A stretch of DNA of 64,000 nucleotides from Bacteroidaceae bacterium (GTDB taxonomy: Bacteria; Bacteroidota; Bacteroidia; Bacteroidales; Bacteroidaceae). The stretch covers positions 25,603-89,602 of the forward strand of contig CABIXF010000013.1 in the NCBI GenBank assembly GCA_902362595.1, read 5' to 3'. A program made the translations under genes and the position numbers. Under the pieces are notes generated by a model that saw only the letters and a list, made by a program, of their open reading frames with translations, was not told where the DNA came from and did not search any database. Positions 43,419 to 53,104 of the stretch are shown one piece after another; positions within the stretch are counted from its first letter, which is position 1, and each line of letters begins with the position of its first letter.

Positions 43419-44015
43419 TTATTTTTTGGTGCTCGGGTTGTAGCGGGCGTTCAAGCCGTCTACAATTTCCTGAGTGATATCCAGTGATTTGTCAGCAAAC
43501 AGCAGGTTGTCCAACTGGGTGTTGCTGATGATCAGGCTGTAGCCTTTCTTCTGGTTGTATACTTTCAAGAATGAATTGATGGAGTCGCGGAGCTGCAGGC
43601 TGTTCTTCTGGTTTTCTGCCTGAAGGTCAGCGTAAAGCTTTTCCTGCAACTGCTGCAAGTCACGCTGCTTCTGCAACAGACGGGCATTTTCCTGTTCTGC
43701 ACGTTCGCGGCTGGCAAAACCGTTGTTTTCCAATTTGCGCTGGAACTCTCTCATTTCCCCGTCCAGTTCTTTTGCTTTTTCGTTCAGTGTAGTACGGATG
43801 TTTTCTTCTTTCTGAATCATCAGTTCGTTCAGGTCGTTCCAGTAGCGGTATTTGGTTAGCAATGAGTCTACTTCTACATAGGCAATCTTCATATTGGTAC
43901 CTGCTACTGCCGGAGCAGAAGCTTCAGTGGAAGTTTCTTTTTTTTCTGTACATTGTGCGAACAGGAGTACTACGGCAAGTGCCAGAAGTCCTTTCAAAAC
44001 ATTCGTTTTTTTCAT
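43419..44015 (-). CDS. OmpH/Skp-family lipoprotein chaperone
   Basis: 198 aa. Lipobox LLFAQC near residue 22, a Thr/Glu/Ala-rich linker, then the OmpH beta segment (MKIAYVEVDSLLTKY) and a long coiled coil (about 70-150, many Lys/Glu/Gln). The C-terminal strand is IISNTQLDNLLFADKSLDIT. Skp proteins hold unfolded outer-membrane proteins in the periplasm; this one is lipid-anchored. It is the second gene after the 76-aa protein on the same strand. Confidence 0.85.
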   Translation of the reverse strand: MKKTNVLKGLLALAVVLLFAQCTEKKETSTEASAPAVAGTNMKIAYVEVDSLLTKYRYWNDLNELMIQKEENIRTTLNEKAKELDGEMREFQRKLENNGFASRERAEQENARLLQKQRDLQQLQEKLYADLQAENQKNSLQLRDSINSFLKVYNQKKGYSLIISNTQLDNLLFADKSLDITQEIVDGLNARYNPSTKK

Positions 44016-44052
44016 AATGATAGTGATATCGTTTTTAGTTAATTATTAGCGT

Positions 44053-44283
44053 TTATTCTACTTCTGTATGGGCAGATTGTCTCTCCGAAATGGCATGAGG
44101 GTTGAGATGCTGGGCGGCACGGTCTTGTGACTGCACGCATCCGATACCTCTTTTACGCATGGCTTTGCTTCCGCTCACGTGGGTGTTGGGGAAGCGTCCG
44201 TTCTTTTTGAAAAGTATCTTTACCGATAATAGCGCTATGCAGATAGCAACTATTAACAAAGTTATCAGGAGAGTCTTGAGCAT
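44053..44283 (-). CDS. Conserved small membrane protein
   Basis: 76 aa. One N-terminal membrane helix (LLITLLIVAICIALLSVKI), then a short basic segment with NTHVSGSKAMRKRGIGCVQSQD, a pattern I associate with a Bacteroidales small-protein family of unknown function. It is transcribed from a promoter at 44303-44310 and lies 37 bp upstream of the ompH-like gene. Confidence 0.7.
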   Translation of the reverse strand: MLKTLLITLLIVAICIALLSVKILFKKNGRFPNTHVSGSKAMRKRGIGCVQSQDRAAQHLNPHAISERQSAHTEVE

Positions 44284-44302
44284 TTCTATTAATTTTGTGG
44301 TG

Positions 44303-44310
44303 CAAAGATA
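44303..44310 (-). promoter_or_regulatory. -7 promoter box for the small protein/ompH-like operon
   Basis: TATCTTTG on the minus strand matches TAnnTTTG and lies 19 nt upstream of the start at 44283. Confidence 0.65.
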
Positions 44311-44430
44311 TAGTTTTTGTCACGATTCCTTAGGGTTTTGTCTTTAAAAAAGCCTTTTATGGAGGGAAAAATCGCGGATTTAACTTTTGTTTGCATACAA
44401 TTTTTAATCATTATAATAGATAATACTTTT

Positions 44431-45888
44431 ATGGAAAAGAAAGATTTACAACCGGCATCGGTATTTCATTATTTTGAAGAAATCTGTCGTGTGCCGCGTC
44501 CTTCTAAGAAAGAGGAAAAGATTCGGAAGTATCTAGTGGATTTTGCCCAGGCGCATGGATTGGCACATAAAGTGGATGAAGCAGGCAATGTGTTGATATG
44601 CAAACCAGCTACGGCAGGCATGGAACACCTGAAGAAGGTGGTGTTGCAGTCGCACATGGACATGGTGTGTGAGAAGAACAACCAGACTGTGCATAATTTT
44701 GAAACTGATCCGATTGAAACGTATATCGACGGAGAATGGTTGAGAGCGAAAGGTACTACGCTGGGCGCAGACAACGGCATCGGAATGGCTACGGAACTGG
44801 CGGTGCTGGCTGCGGATGACATTCAGCACGGTCCGCTGGAATGCTTGTTCACCGTGGACGAGGAAACCGGATTGACCGGGGCCTTTGCTTTGAAGGAAGG
44901 CTTCATGAGTGGCGATATTCTGATCAACCTGGATTCGGAAGATGAAGGGGAATTGTTTATCGGATGTGCCGGAGGAGCGGGTACTACGGCTGAGTTCCCT
45001 TGTCCGATGACGGCGGCTCCGGAAGGTTATTTCTTCTTCCGGGTGACTATCAAAGGATTGACGGGTGGCCATTCTGGAGATGACATCAACAAGAACCGGG
45101 CGAATGCCAATAAGTTGCTCGACCGCTTCCTGGCGATTCTGATGAAGCAGTATGACTTGCGTCTGAGTCTGATTGACGGAGGTAATTTGCACAATGCCAT
45201 TCCGCGTGAGGCGCATGCCGTATGTGCGGTGCCGATGGCCGACAAGGAGAATGTACGGGTAGCCCTGAATATGTTCCTGGCCGATGTAGAAAATGAGTTC
45301 TCTGTCACGGAACCGAACCTGGTTATGGAACTGGAATCGGAAACACCCTGTGCGGAAGTGATGGAAAAAGAAGCGATGAAGCGCTTCCTGCTTTCTTTGT
45401 ATGCCGTGCATCACGGAGTATATGCCATGAGTCAGGATATTGAGGGACTGGTGGAAACTTCTTCCAATTTGGCTTCGGTGAAGATGCGTGATGGGAAAAT
45501 TGTCGTGGTGACCAGCCAGCGCAGTTCCATTCTGTCTTCTCGCGAGGATATGTCGCAGATGGTACGTGCGGCCTTTGAACTGGGTGGAGCGACTTGTGTC
45601 ACGGGTGACGGTTATCCGGGTTGGAAACCGAATCCGTCGTCTGCCATCCTGAAGGTAGCGGTGGAAAGCTACAAGCGTCTGTTTGGAGTGGAACCGAAAG
45701 TGAAGGCCATCCATGCCGGACTGGAATGTGGCTTGTTCCTGGAGAAATACCCGTCGTTGGACATGGTTTCATTCGGACCGACGTTGCGCGGAGTACATTC
45801 ACCCGACGAACGTATGCTGATTCCTACGGTAGATAAGTTCTGGCGTCACCTGCTGGATGTGTTGGCTCATATTCCGGCTCGTGTATGA
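44431..45888 (+). CDS. pepD: Aminoacyl-histidine dipeptidase (M20C, PepD)
   Basis: 485 aa. Zinc-site motifs are SHMDMVCE near residue 75 and GADNGIG near 113, followed by TVDEETGLTGAF with the catalytic glutamate. The C-terminal lid and HAGLECG motif are present. It cleaves Xaa-His and other dipeptides in the cytoplasm. The frame is open to 44317, but the ATG at 44431 (MEKKDLQPASVFHYFEEICR) fits the family. The stop overlaps the next gene by ATGA. Confidence 0.93.
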   Translation: MEKKDLQPASVFHYFEEICRVPRPSKKEEKIRKYLVDFAQAHGLAHKVDEAGNVLICKPATAGMEHLKKVVLQSHMDMVCEKNNQTVHNFETDPIETYIDGEWLRAKGTTLGADNGIGMATELAVLAADDIQHGPLECLFTVDEETGLTGAFALKEGFMSGDILINLDSEDEGELFIGCAGGAGTTAEFPCPMTAAPEGYFFFRVTIKGLTGGHSGDDINKNRANANKLLDRFLAILMKQYDLRLSLIDGGNLHNAIPREAHAVCAVPMADKENVRVALNMFLADVENEFSVTEPNLVMELESETPCAEVMEKEAMKRFLLSLYAVHHGVYAMSQDIEGLVETSSNLASVKMRDGKIVVVTSQRSSILSSREDMSQMVRAAFELGGATCVTGDGYPGWKPNPSSAILKVAVESYKRLFGVEPKVKAIHAGLECGLFLEKYPSLDMVSFGPTLRGVHSPDERMLIPTVDKFWRHLLDVLAHIPARV

Positions 45889-46904
45889 GAAAAATGATTT
45901 ATAGTTTGCTCTGGGCTGTGTGCGGCATGACTGTCGCACCAGTTCAGGCACAGCATACGTTCCGAGTGATGGAATACAATGTGGAGAACCTGTTCGATTG
46001 CCGTCACGATTCGTTGAAGCAGGATACAGAGTTCCTTCCAGGCAGCGTGCGAAACTGGACGTATGCTCGCTTTCAGGACAAGCTGAATAAGATTGGAAAG
46101 GTGATTCTGGCAGTGGGGAAAGAGCAGGTACCCGATTTGGTCGGCTTGTGTGAGGTGGAGAATGATTACTGCCTGAAAAGTCTGACCGGTTATTCTCCTC
46201 TTCGGGAAGCAGGATATAAATATGTAATGACTTCTTCGCCCGATGAGCGTGGCATTGATGTGGCACTGCTGTATCAGCCAGCCTCGTTCCGCTTGCTGAC
46301 GTCGCAGCAAATCCGTATTCCGTCGGACTCGTTGGGCATGCGTCCTACACGGGATATCCTGTATGCTTCGGGGCGTGTGGCCAGCGGGGATACGTTGGAT
46401 GTGTTTGTGTGTCATCTCCCCTCGCGTGTGGGAGGGGCGCAAAAGACGGATGCATACCGTTTGTGGGTAGCGCGCAGAGTCCGCCAGGCAGCCGACTCGG
46501 TCATAGCCAAAAGACAGAGCCCTCGTCTTATTATCATGGGCGATTTTAATGATTATCCTGATGGAAAGTCCTTGCAGGAAGGCCTGCGGGTTTCCGCTTT
46601 GTCGGATGAGCCGGATGTGTGTGCGTGCTACAATCTGATGGAGAACCAGCCGGAGGGTACTTACCGTTATAAAGGCGAATGGGGCGTACTGGACCAGATG
46701 GTGGTGAACGGAGGTTTGCTGCAACCCGATGTCCGTACCCGGACTTCAAAGGAAAAGGCTGCCATCCTGCGTTTCCCTTTCTTGTTGGAAGAAGACAATG
46801 TGTATGGAGGGGAAATGCCTTTCCGTACGTACAAAGGAAGACGGTATCATGGAGGATACAGCGATCATCTTCCGGTACTGCTGGAACTGACGGTGGAGGA
46901 ATAA
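45885..46904 (+). CDS. Secreted endonuclease/exonuclease/phosphatase-family protein
   Basis: 339 aa with a signal peptide (MIYSLLWAVCGMTVAPVQAQ). Family motifs are EYNVENLFD near residue 31, the GDFND metal site near 220, and SDHLPV near 328. The family covers nucleases and phosphodiesterases/phosphatases; the substrate cannot be told. It overlaps pepD by 4 bp and ends at a bidirectional terminator. Confidence 0.85.
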   Translation: MRKMIYSLLWAVCGMTVAPVQAQHTFRVMEYNVENLFDCRHDSLKQDTEFLPGSVRNWTYARFQDKLNKIGKVILAVGKEQVPDLVGLCEVENDYCLKSLTGYSPLREAGYKYVMTSSPDERGIDVALLYQPASFRLLTSQQIRIPSDSLGMRPTRDILYASGRVASGDTLDVFVCHLPSRVGGAQKTDAYRLWVARRVRQAADSVIAKRQSPRLIIMGDFNDYPDGKSLQEGLRVSALSDEPDVCACYNLMENQPEGTYRYKGEWGVLDQMVVNGGLLQPDVRTRTSKEKAAILRFPFLLEEDNVYGGEMPFRTYKGRRYHGGYSDHLPVLLELTVEE

Positions 46905-46909
46905 AAGGA

Positions 46910-46936
46910 AAAAGGGTGACTTCAAGTCACCCTTTT
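46910..46936. terminator. Bidirectional terminator
   Basis: AAAGGGTGAC at 46911-46920 pairs with GTCACCCTTT around the loop TTCAA; T and A runs flank it on each side. Confidence 0.85.
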
Positions 46937-46939
46937 GGT

Positions 46940-48295
46940 TTATTTATATTGTAAGTGGAACTCTACTACGGCTTCTATTCCTTTTCTGAAAATGTCAAGA
47001 GAGAAATTTTCATTCGGGGAATGGATGGCATCGCTTTCCAGTCCGAATCCCATCAGGATGGTTTTGATACCGAGTATCTGTTCGAAGTCGCTGATGATAG
47101 GGATACTTCCTCCACGACGAACGGCCAGCGGTTTCTTTCCAAAGGCTTTTTCAAATCCTTTTTCGGCTGCCTGATAGGCCGGATGGTGGATGGGGCAGAC
47201 ATAGCCTTCACCGCCATGCAGGGGAGTGACTTTTACTTGTACATAGTCGGGGGCCTGCTGGGTGAGGTAGTCTACAAACAGCTGGGAAATCTTTTCATGT
47301 TGCTGGTGGGGAACCAGACGGCTGGATACTTTGGCGTAGGCTTTGGAAGGCAATACGGTCTTGGAGCCTTCACCGGTGTATCCTCCCCAGATACCGCAGA
47401 CATCGAATGACGGGCGGCAGCTGTTGCGTTCCAGTGTAGAATAGCCTTTTTCGCCTTTCAGGGCTTTCACGCCGATGGCTTCCATGTATTTCTTTTCGTC
47501 GAACGGAATCTGGGCAATCATGGCGCGTTCGGCAGCCGGCACTTCTTCCACATCGTCATAGAAATGGGGGACGGTGATACGGCCGTCTGCATCGATAACT
47601 TTGGACAGTAAGTCGCAGAGCACGTTGATGGGGTTGGCTACGGCCCCACCGAAATGTCCGGAATGAAGGTCGCGGTTCGGGCCGGTCACTTCGATTTCCC
47701 AATAAGCCAGGCCTCTCAGTCCGGTGGTGAGGGAGGGAAGGTCTGCGCCCAGCATGCTGGTATCGGACACCAGAATGACATCGGCTTTCAGCAGTTCCTT
47801 GTGGGCTTTCAGGAAGGCATTCAGGCTGGGAGAACCGATTTCTTCTTCTCCTTCAAAGATGAATTTCACGTTATGGTGGAGTAATCCTTCCCGTACGAGG
47901 TATTCAAAAGCCTTGACTTGAATCATGGATTGTCCTTTATCGTCGTCAGCTCCGCGGGCCCAGATATGTCCGTCGCGTATTTCCGGTTCGAAAGGCGGGT
48001 TTTTCCACAGTTCCAGCGGTTCGGCCGGCATCACGTCATAATGTGCATATACCAGTACGGTGGGGGCATCGGGGCTGACACGCTTTTCGGCATAGACCAG
48101 CGGATGTCCTTCGGAGGGCATCACCATGGCCTCGTCGGCTCCTGCTTCGAGCAGCAATTGGCGCCAGCGTTCGGCGCAGGCCAGCATGTCTTCCTTGTGC
48201 GCAGGCAGGGCACTGATGCTGGGGATACGGATGAGGCTGAACAGTTCGTCGAGGAACCGGGCTTCGTTTGCTTGTATGTATTGTTTGATTTCCAT
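46940..48295 (-). CDS. M20-family dipeptidase
   Basis: 451 aa. Zinc-site motifs are YAHYDVMPAEP near residue 83, ARGADDDKG near 112 and FEGEEEIGSP near 145. The dimerisation domain follows (about 190-340). It belongs to the carnosinase-like/DapE-ArgE peptidase group; the substrate is a dipeptide, not further defined. It is the last gene of the 50946-46940 operon, 11 bp after aroC. Confidence 0.87.
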   Translation of the reverse strand: MEIKQYIQANEARFLDELFSLIRIPSISALPAHKEDMLACAERWRQLLLEAGADEAMVMPSEGHPLVYAEKRVSPDAPTVLVYAHYDVMPAEPLELWKNPPFEPEIRDGHIWARGADDDKGQSMIQVKAFEYLVREGLLHHNVKFIFEGEEEIGSPSLNAFLKAHKELLKADVILVSDTSMLGADLPSLTTGLRGLAYWEIEVTGPNRDLHSGHFGGAVANPINVLCDLLSKVIDADGRITVPHFYDDVEEVPAAERAMIAQIPFDEKKYMEAIGVKALKGEKGYSTLERNSCRPSFDVCGIWGGYTGEGSKTVLPSKAYAKVSSRLVPHQQHEKISQLFVDYLTQQAPDYVQVKVTPLHGGEGYVCPIHHPAYQAAEKGFEKAFGKKPLAVRRGGSIPIISDFEQILGIKTILMGFGLESDAIHSPNENFSLDIFRKGIEAVVEFHLQYK

Positions 48296-48306
48296 GCGGT
48301 TTTTAT

Positions 48307-49386
48307 TTATAAGTGGGTTGTCTTGTTAAGCAAGTAATAATCGAGGATGGTCATGGCTGCCATGGCTTCTACGATGGGTACTGCACGAGGCAGGACGCAA
48401 GGGTCGTGACGGCCACGTGCCTTTAAAATGGTTTCATTGCCGTGGATGTCGACCGTGGGCTGTTCCATCAGTACGGTAGCTACCGGCTTGAATGCGACCC
48501 GGAAATAAATGTCCTGTCCGTTGCTGATGCCTCCCTGGATACCCCCGGAACGGTTGGTGCGGAAAGCGATTTTGTCGCCCTCGCGGTAGAAGATATCGTT
48601 CTGCTGGCTGCCTTTCATCTCCATGTGTCCGAAGCCTTGTCCGTATTCAAAACCTTTGACGGCATTGATGCTGAGCATGGCATTGCCCAAAGCGGCATGA
48701 AGCTTGCCGAAAACCGGCTGTCCCAGTCCGATGGGGCATCCCTGAATGACACAGCTGATGACCCCGCCGATGGTATCGCCTTCGCCTTTGGTCTGGTAGA
48801 TGTAATCGGCCATTTGCTTGGCCAGTTCCTGGTCGGGGCAGCGTACGGGATTGTTTTCGATGGTACTCAGGTCATACTCTGTATAATCTTTGTCGAGTTT
48901 GAAAGTGCCTACCTGTGAGGTGAAGGCAGTGATGCGGATGCCCAACTGCTTCAGGGCCAATTTGGCGAGGGCGCCTCCTACTACGCGGGCGATGGTTTCA
49001 CGGGCAGAGGAACGTCCGCCTCCCCGATGGTCGCGTACACCATATTTCTGCGTGTAGGTGAAATCAGCATGTGAAGGACGGAATACCTCTTTCATGTTGT
49101 CATAGTCGTTGGAATGTTGGTTGGTGTTCCATACGACAAATCCAATGGGGCAGCCCGTGGATACACCTTCGTAAATTCCGGAAAGGAATTCTACCTCATC
49201 GGCTTCTTTTCGGGCGGTTGTGATGGAAGATTGGCCAGGCCGGCGACGAGCCAGTTCTTGTTGCACAAACTCCATGTCGATGGCAATGCCTGCGGGAAAT
49301 CCGTCGATGACACCGCCTATAGCTTTTCCGTGTGACTCACCGAAGCTGGTGAGACGGAAGATGTTTCCAAAAGTGTTGTTGTACAT
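48307..49386 (-). CDS. aroC: Chorismate synthase
   Basis: 359 aa. Removes phosphate from EPSP to form chorismate using reduced FMN. Signatures: GESHGKAIG (residues 17-25), RRRPGQSS and [14 protein letters not shown]. Length is normal for the family. It lies between a TPM-domain gene (33 bp upstream) and a dipeptidase gene (11 bp downstream), so it shares an operon with genes of unrelated function. Confidence 0.97.
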   Translation of the reverse strand: MYNNTFGNIFRLTSFGESHGKAIGGVIDGFPAGIAIDMEFVQQELARRRPGQSSITTARKEADEVEFLSGIYEGVSTGCPIGFVVWNTNQHSNDYDNMKEVFRPSHADFTYTQKYGVRDHRGGGRSSARETIARVVGGALAKLALKQLGIRITAFTSQVGTFKLDKDYTEYDLSTIENNPVRCPDQELAKQMADYIYQTKGEGDTIGGVISCVIQGCPIGLGQPVFGKLHAALGNAMLSINAVKGFEYGQGFGHMEMKGSQQNDIFYREGDKIAFRTNRSGGIQGGISNGQDIYFRVAFKPVATVLMEQPTVDIHGNETILKARGRHDPCVLPRAVPIVEAMAAMTILDYYLLNKTTHL

Positions 49387-49419
49387 GGTTGTATAGTATA
49401 ATTGTGATTGTATTTACTG

Positions 49420-50349
49420 TTAGAATTTGCTTCCGGCACCTCCGCCGCCAAAGCTTCCTCCTCCGAAACTTCCGCCACCGAAGCCACCTCCGAAGCCTCC
49501 GCCTCTTCCGAATCCTCCGCCAAAGAACGGTCCGCCCAGGAAAGGGCCTCCGTTTCCGCCCCGGTGGTGGAAATCGTCGTCATTGACTTTCCGCTGGGTG
49601 CGGCGTACATGTCCACAATGGCTGCAGAGGTAGGTGACTTCTTCGGTACGTACGCCTCCCACGCGAGAAATCGTTCGTACGGAAACCTGTTTCAGGGTAT
49701 GCTTGTGGCAGTTGGGGCATTTGTTTCGTTGGCGTCCCGAATACCAGAGTAGGGTGGGAACTAAAATGAAACAGCATCCCAGTACAATGAAGAGCAGGAG
49801 GTTGTCGGATTCTCTTTTGGGAGGAGTGGGGGAACCGGAACTCTTGTCCAGTATCTGACGTACGGCTTGAACGCCTGCTATCATACCGGCATCCCAGTTG
49901 CCTTTGCTCAGATAAGGATTCATGTAGCGGGTCTGGATACGTTTGCAGAGGGCATCGGGGAGGATACCTTCCAGACCGTAGCCGGTGACAAACTGGATGC
50001 ACCGTTCTTCGATGACCAGTAGGATGACCAGTCCGTTGTCTTTGCCTTTCTGGCCGACTCCGTTCTTCTCACCCAACTGGTAAGCAAAGTCAAAGCAGTC
50101 GCCTCCTTCTATCTGGCGGACTGCCACGACCAATGTCTGGATGCCGGTTTTCTGCTCCAAGGCAAAAAGGGTGGTATCCATGGCGGCTACGGCGGCCTCA
50201 GTTAGTACACCGTCGGGGTTGCTGACATACCGTGCCCGGTTTTGCAAGTGTACCATGGGAATGTCTTCCACTTTGTATCCTTCTGCTTGTAGGTGGCAGA
50301 AAAGTGTAGTCAGCAAAAAGAACAGTCCAAGTGAAAAATAACGTTTCAT
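49420..50349 (-). CDS. TPM-domain protein (YgcG-like) with Gly-rich tail
   Basis: 309 aa. Signal peptide (MKRYFSLGLFFLLTTLFCHL), a TPM domain at about 40-155 (DTTLFALEQKTGIQTLVVAV; GLVILLVIEERCIQFVTGYGLEG), a membrane helix near 190 (LLFIVLGCCFILVPTLLWY), a four-cysteine zinc-ribbon-like segment (CPNCHKH...CSHCGH), and a tail of Gly-Gly-Phe repeats to residue 309. The function is unknown; it is regularly paired with LemA, as here (15 bp). The ATG at 50349 is preferred to a GTG at 50361. Confidence 0.85.
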   Translation of the reverse strand: MKRYFSLGLFFLLTTLFCHLQAEGYKVEDIPMVHLQNRARYVSNPDGVLTEAAVAAMDTTLFALEQKTGIQTLVVAVRQIEGGDCFDFAYQLGEKNGVGQKGKDNGLVILLVIEERCIQFVTGYGLEGILPDALCKRIQTRYMNPYLSKGNWDAGMIAGVQAVRQILDKSSGSPTPPKRESDNLLLFIVLGCCFILVPTLLWYSGRQRNKCPNCHKHTLKQVSVRTISRVGGVRTEEVTYLCSHCGHVRRTQRKVNDDDFHHRGGNGGPFLGGPFFGGGFGRGGGFGGGFGGGSFGGGSFGGGGAGSKF

Positions 50350-50364
50350 GAGGAAGTCCACGGT

Positions 50365-50946
50365 TTAGAACTTTACTTCCGGGGCTTTCTCACTGCCTTC
50401 TTCTGCTTCGAAATAAGGACGCTTCTCAAATCCGAACAGGCCGGCTACGATGTTTTTCGGGAAACGGCGGATGCTCGTGTTATATTCGCGGGCCGTTTCG
50501 TTGAATTTCCGGCGTTCCACACTGATGCGGTTTTCGGTTCCTTCCAGTTGTGCTTGCAGTTCCTTGAAATTCTCGTTGGCTTTCAGGTCTGGATAATTTT
50601 CCGTGACGGCAAGCAAACGGCTCAATGCACTGCCTACTTCTCCTTGTGCTTTTTGGTAAGCGGCAATCTTTTCAGGGGTCAGGTCGTCAATGTCAATGCT
50701 CATTTGGGTAGCTTTCGCTCTGGCAGACACTACGGCATCGAAAGTTTCCTTTTCATGGGCTGCGTAACCCTTAACCGTGTTAACCAGGTTCGGAATCAAG
50801 TCGGAACGGCGCTGGTATTGGTTTTCTACATTGCTCCATGCAGTGCCTACGGTTTCTTCCTGAGTGACTAAAGAGTTATACGAACTGACGCAGTAAATTA
50901 CGATGACAGCGACTACTGCGATGAGAATAATCCATGTTTTTTTCAT
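50365..50946 (-). CDS. lemA: LemA-family membrane protein
   Basis: 193 aa. One N-terminal helix (WIILIAVVAVIVIYCVSSYN), then the LemA signature (WSNVENQYQRRSDLIPNLVNTVKGYAAHE) and a helical body. The role of LemA proteins is not settled; an envelope function is likely. It is the first gene of the 50946-46940 operon. Confidence 0.92.
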   Translation of the reverse strand: MKKTWIILIAVVAVIVIYCVSSYNSLVTQEETVGTAWSNVENQYQRRSDLIPNLVNTVKGYAAHEKETFDAVVSARAKATQMSIDIDDLTPEKIAAYQKAQGEVGSALSRLLAVTENYPDLKANENFKELQAQLEGTENRISVERRKFNETAREYNTSIRRFPKNIVAGLFGFEKRPYFEAEEGSEKAPEVKF

Positions 50947-50981
50947 ACGTGTTATTTATGTTTTATAATTAGTTTCAAAGG

Positions 50982-50989
50982 CAAACATA
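50982..50989 (-). promoter_or_regulatory. -7 promoter box for the lemA operon
   Basis: TATGTTTG on the minus strand matches TAnnTTTG, 35 nt upstream of the lemA ATG. It is divergent from the lepA promoter. Confidence 0.6.
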
Positions 50990-51011
50990 CATAAAAATCT
51001 CTTTTTTTGCC

Positions 51012-51019
51012 TATCTTTG
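51012..51019 (+). promoter_or_regulatory. -7 promoter box for lepA
   Basis: TATCTTTG matches TAnnTTTG, 32 nt before the ATG at 51052. Confidence 0.65.
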
Positions 51020-51051
51020 CACAATAATTTTGATAAGTTGTAATATTATAT

Positions 51052-52833
51052 ATGAAGAATATCCGAAACTTTTGCATTATTGCACACATTGACCACGGGA
51101 AGTCCACTTTGGCCGACCGTTTGCTGGAATACACGCAGACCATCAAGATTACGGAAGGACAGATGTTGGATGACATGGATTTGGAGCGTGAACGTGGAAT
51201 CACTATCAAGAGTCATGCCATTCAAATGGAGTATAATTATAAAGGTGAGAAATATATCCTGAACCTGATTGACACTCCGGGACATGTGGACTTTTCATAC
51301 GAGGTGTCTCGTTCCATTGCAGCATGTGAGGGTGCGTTGCTGGTAGTAGATGCTTCGCAGGGGGTACAGGCCCAGACCATCTCGAACTTGTATATGGCCT
51401 TGGAACATGACCTGGAAATCATTCCGGTGATGAACAAGTGTGACATGGCCAGTGCGATGCCGGAAGAAGTGGAGGATGAAATCATCGATTTGTTGGGATG
51501 CAAACGTGAAGAGATTATCCGTGCCTCTGGAAAAACCGGAATGGGTGTGGAGGAAATCTTACAGGCCGTGATAGAACGGATCCCGGCTCCTCAGGGAGAT
51601 GAAAATGCCCCGTTGCAGGCATTGATTTTTGACTCTGTGTTCAATTCTTTCCGGGGAATTATCGCTTATTTTAAGGTGGAGAACGGAATTATCCGTACGG
51701 GTGACAAAGTGAAGTTCTTCAATACCGGGAAAGAATATGTGGCAGATGAAGTGGGGGTATTGAAGATGGACATGGTACCGCGGAAAGAACTCCGTACGGG
51801 AGATGTAGGATATATCATTTCGGGTATCAAGACTTCAAGAGAAGTGAAGGTGGGCGATACCATTACGCATATTGACCGTCCGTGTGACAAGGCCATCGAC
51901 GGATTTGAAGAAGTGAAACCGATGGTGTTTGCCGGGGTTTATCCGATAGAAGCAGAAGATTATGAGAACTTGCGCGCTTCACTGGAGAAACTGCAGTTGA
52001 ACGATGCGTCTCTGACTTTCCAGCCGGAATCATCTCTGGCCTTGGGCTTCGGTTTCCGTTGTGGGTTCCTGGGGCTGCTTCACATGGAAATTGTGCAGGA
52101 ACGTCTGGACCGTGAGTTTGATATGAATGTCATTACCACGGTGCCGAACGTATCTTATATGGTGTACGACAAGCAAGGAGGTGTACAGGAAGTGCATAAC
52201 CCGGGTGGTATGCCCGATCCGACCTTAATTGATCACATTGAAGAACCTTATATTGATGCTTCCATCATTACGGCAACCGACTATATCGGTCCGATTATGA
52301 CTCTGTGTTTGGGTAAGCGCGGTGAGTTGGTGAAACAGGATTACATTTCTGGAAATCGCGTAGAACTGCATTACAAGATGCCTTTGGGAGAAATTGTGAT
52401 TGATTTCTATGACAAGTTGAAAAGTATTTCCAAGGGATATGCTTCGTTCGACTACCATCAGTCGGGCTTCCGTCCTTCCAAACTTGTGAAATTGGATATC
52501 CTGCTGAACGGAGAATCGGTGGATGCGTTGTCTACCTTGACTCATTTTGACAACGCTTACGATTTGGGCCGTCGGATGTGTGAAAAACTGAAGGAACTGA
52601 TTCCTCGTCAACAGTTTGAAATTGCTATCCAGGCGGCTATTGGGGCCAAGATTATTGCGCGTGAAACCATCAAAGCTGTCCGGAAGGATGTGACGGCCAA
52701 ATGTTACGGAGGTGACGTGAGCCGTAAACGTAAGCTGCTGGAAAAACAAAAAAGAGGAAAAAAACGAATGAAGCAAATTGGTACGGTGGAAGTGCCACAA
52801 AAGGCATTCCTGGCTGTACTGAAGTTAGATTAA
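51052..52833 (+). CDS. lepA: Elongation factor 4 (LepA)
   Basis: 593-aa ribosomal GTPase that back-translocates or helps restart stalled ribosomes and affects initiation. G-motifs are AHIDHGKST (residues 9-17), DTPGHVDF near 77 and NKCDMASA near 131. The LepA-specific C-terminal domain is present and basic ([20 protein letters not shown]). Terminator at 52849-52888. Confidence 0.97.
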   Translation: MKNIRNFCIIAHIDHGKSTLADRLLEYTQTIKITEGQMLDDMDLERERGITIKSHAIQMEYNYKGEKYILNLIDTPGHVDFSYEVSRSIAACEGALLVVDASQGVQAQTISNLYMALEHDLEIIPVMNKCDMASAMPEEVEDEIIDLLGCKREEIIRASGKTGMGVEEILQAVIERIPAPQGDENAPLQALIFDSVFNSFRGIIAYFKVENGIIRTGDKVKFFNTGKEYVADEVGVLKMDMVPRKELRTGDVGYIISGIKTSREVKVGDTITHIDRPCDKAIDGFEEVKPMVFAGVYPIEAEDYENLRASLEKLQLNDASLTFQPESSLALGFGFRCGFLGLLHMEIVQERLDREFDMNVITTVPNVSYMVYDKQGGVQEVHNPGGMPDPTLIDHIEEPYIDASIITATDYIGPIMTLCLGKRGELVKQDYISGNRVELHYKMPLGEIVIDFYDKLKSISKGYASFDYHQSGFRPSKLVKLDILLNGESVDALSTLTHFDNAYDLGRRMCEKLKELIPRQQFEIAIQAAIGAKIIARETIKAVRKDVTAKCYGGDVSRKRKLLEKQKRGKKRMKQIGTVEVPQKAFLAVLKLD

Positions 52834-52848
52834 ATGGAAAAGAAAAAA

Positions 52849-52888
52849 AGGCGCCAAAACTATCGTACGTGTTTGGCGTCTTTTTTTT
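52849..52888 (+). terminator. Terminator after lepA
   Basis: GGCGCCAAAAC pairs with GTTTGGCGTC around TATCGTACGT, followed by eight T. Confidence 0.85.
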
Positions 52889-52945
52889 GCCATAGAAAAT
52901 TATAAATAAATTGACAAATAATTTGCAATTTAAAATAAAATCCAA

Positions 52946-52953
52946 TACATTTG
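52946..52953 (+). promoter_or_regulatory. -7 promoter box for the orphan ECF sigma gene
   Basis: TACATTTG matches TAnnTTTG. It leaves a long (about 150 nt) AT-rich leader before the ATG at 53105. Confidence 0.4.
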
Positions 52954-53104
52954 TCTAAAGATAAAACCACATAGGCTTTTTTGAATGGATTATAACTTCA
53001 GGAAAATCTGGCCTGTTTTAATGCTAAAAATCATTTATAGCTTTGTCATACCTTAAATCTAATACGCTTATAATGTGGTTTGATGAGGCACAAAATTTGT
53101 AAAT

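Noticed and set aside
44533..45714. Long antisense open frame over pepD
   Set aside because: Same reason; the plus strand encodes a full M20C peptidase.
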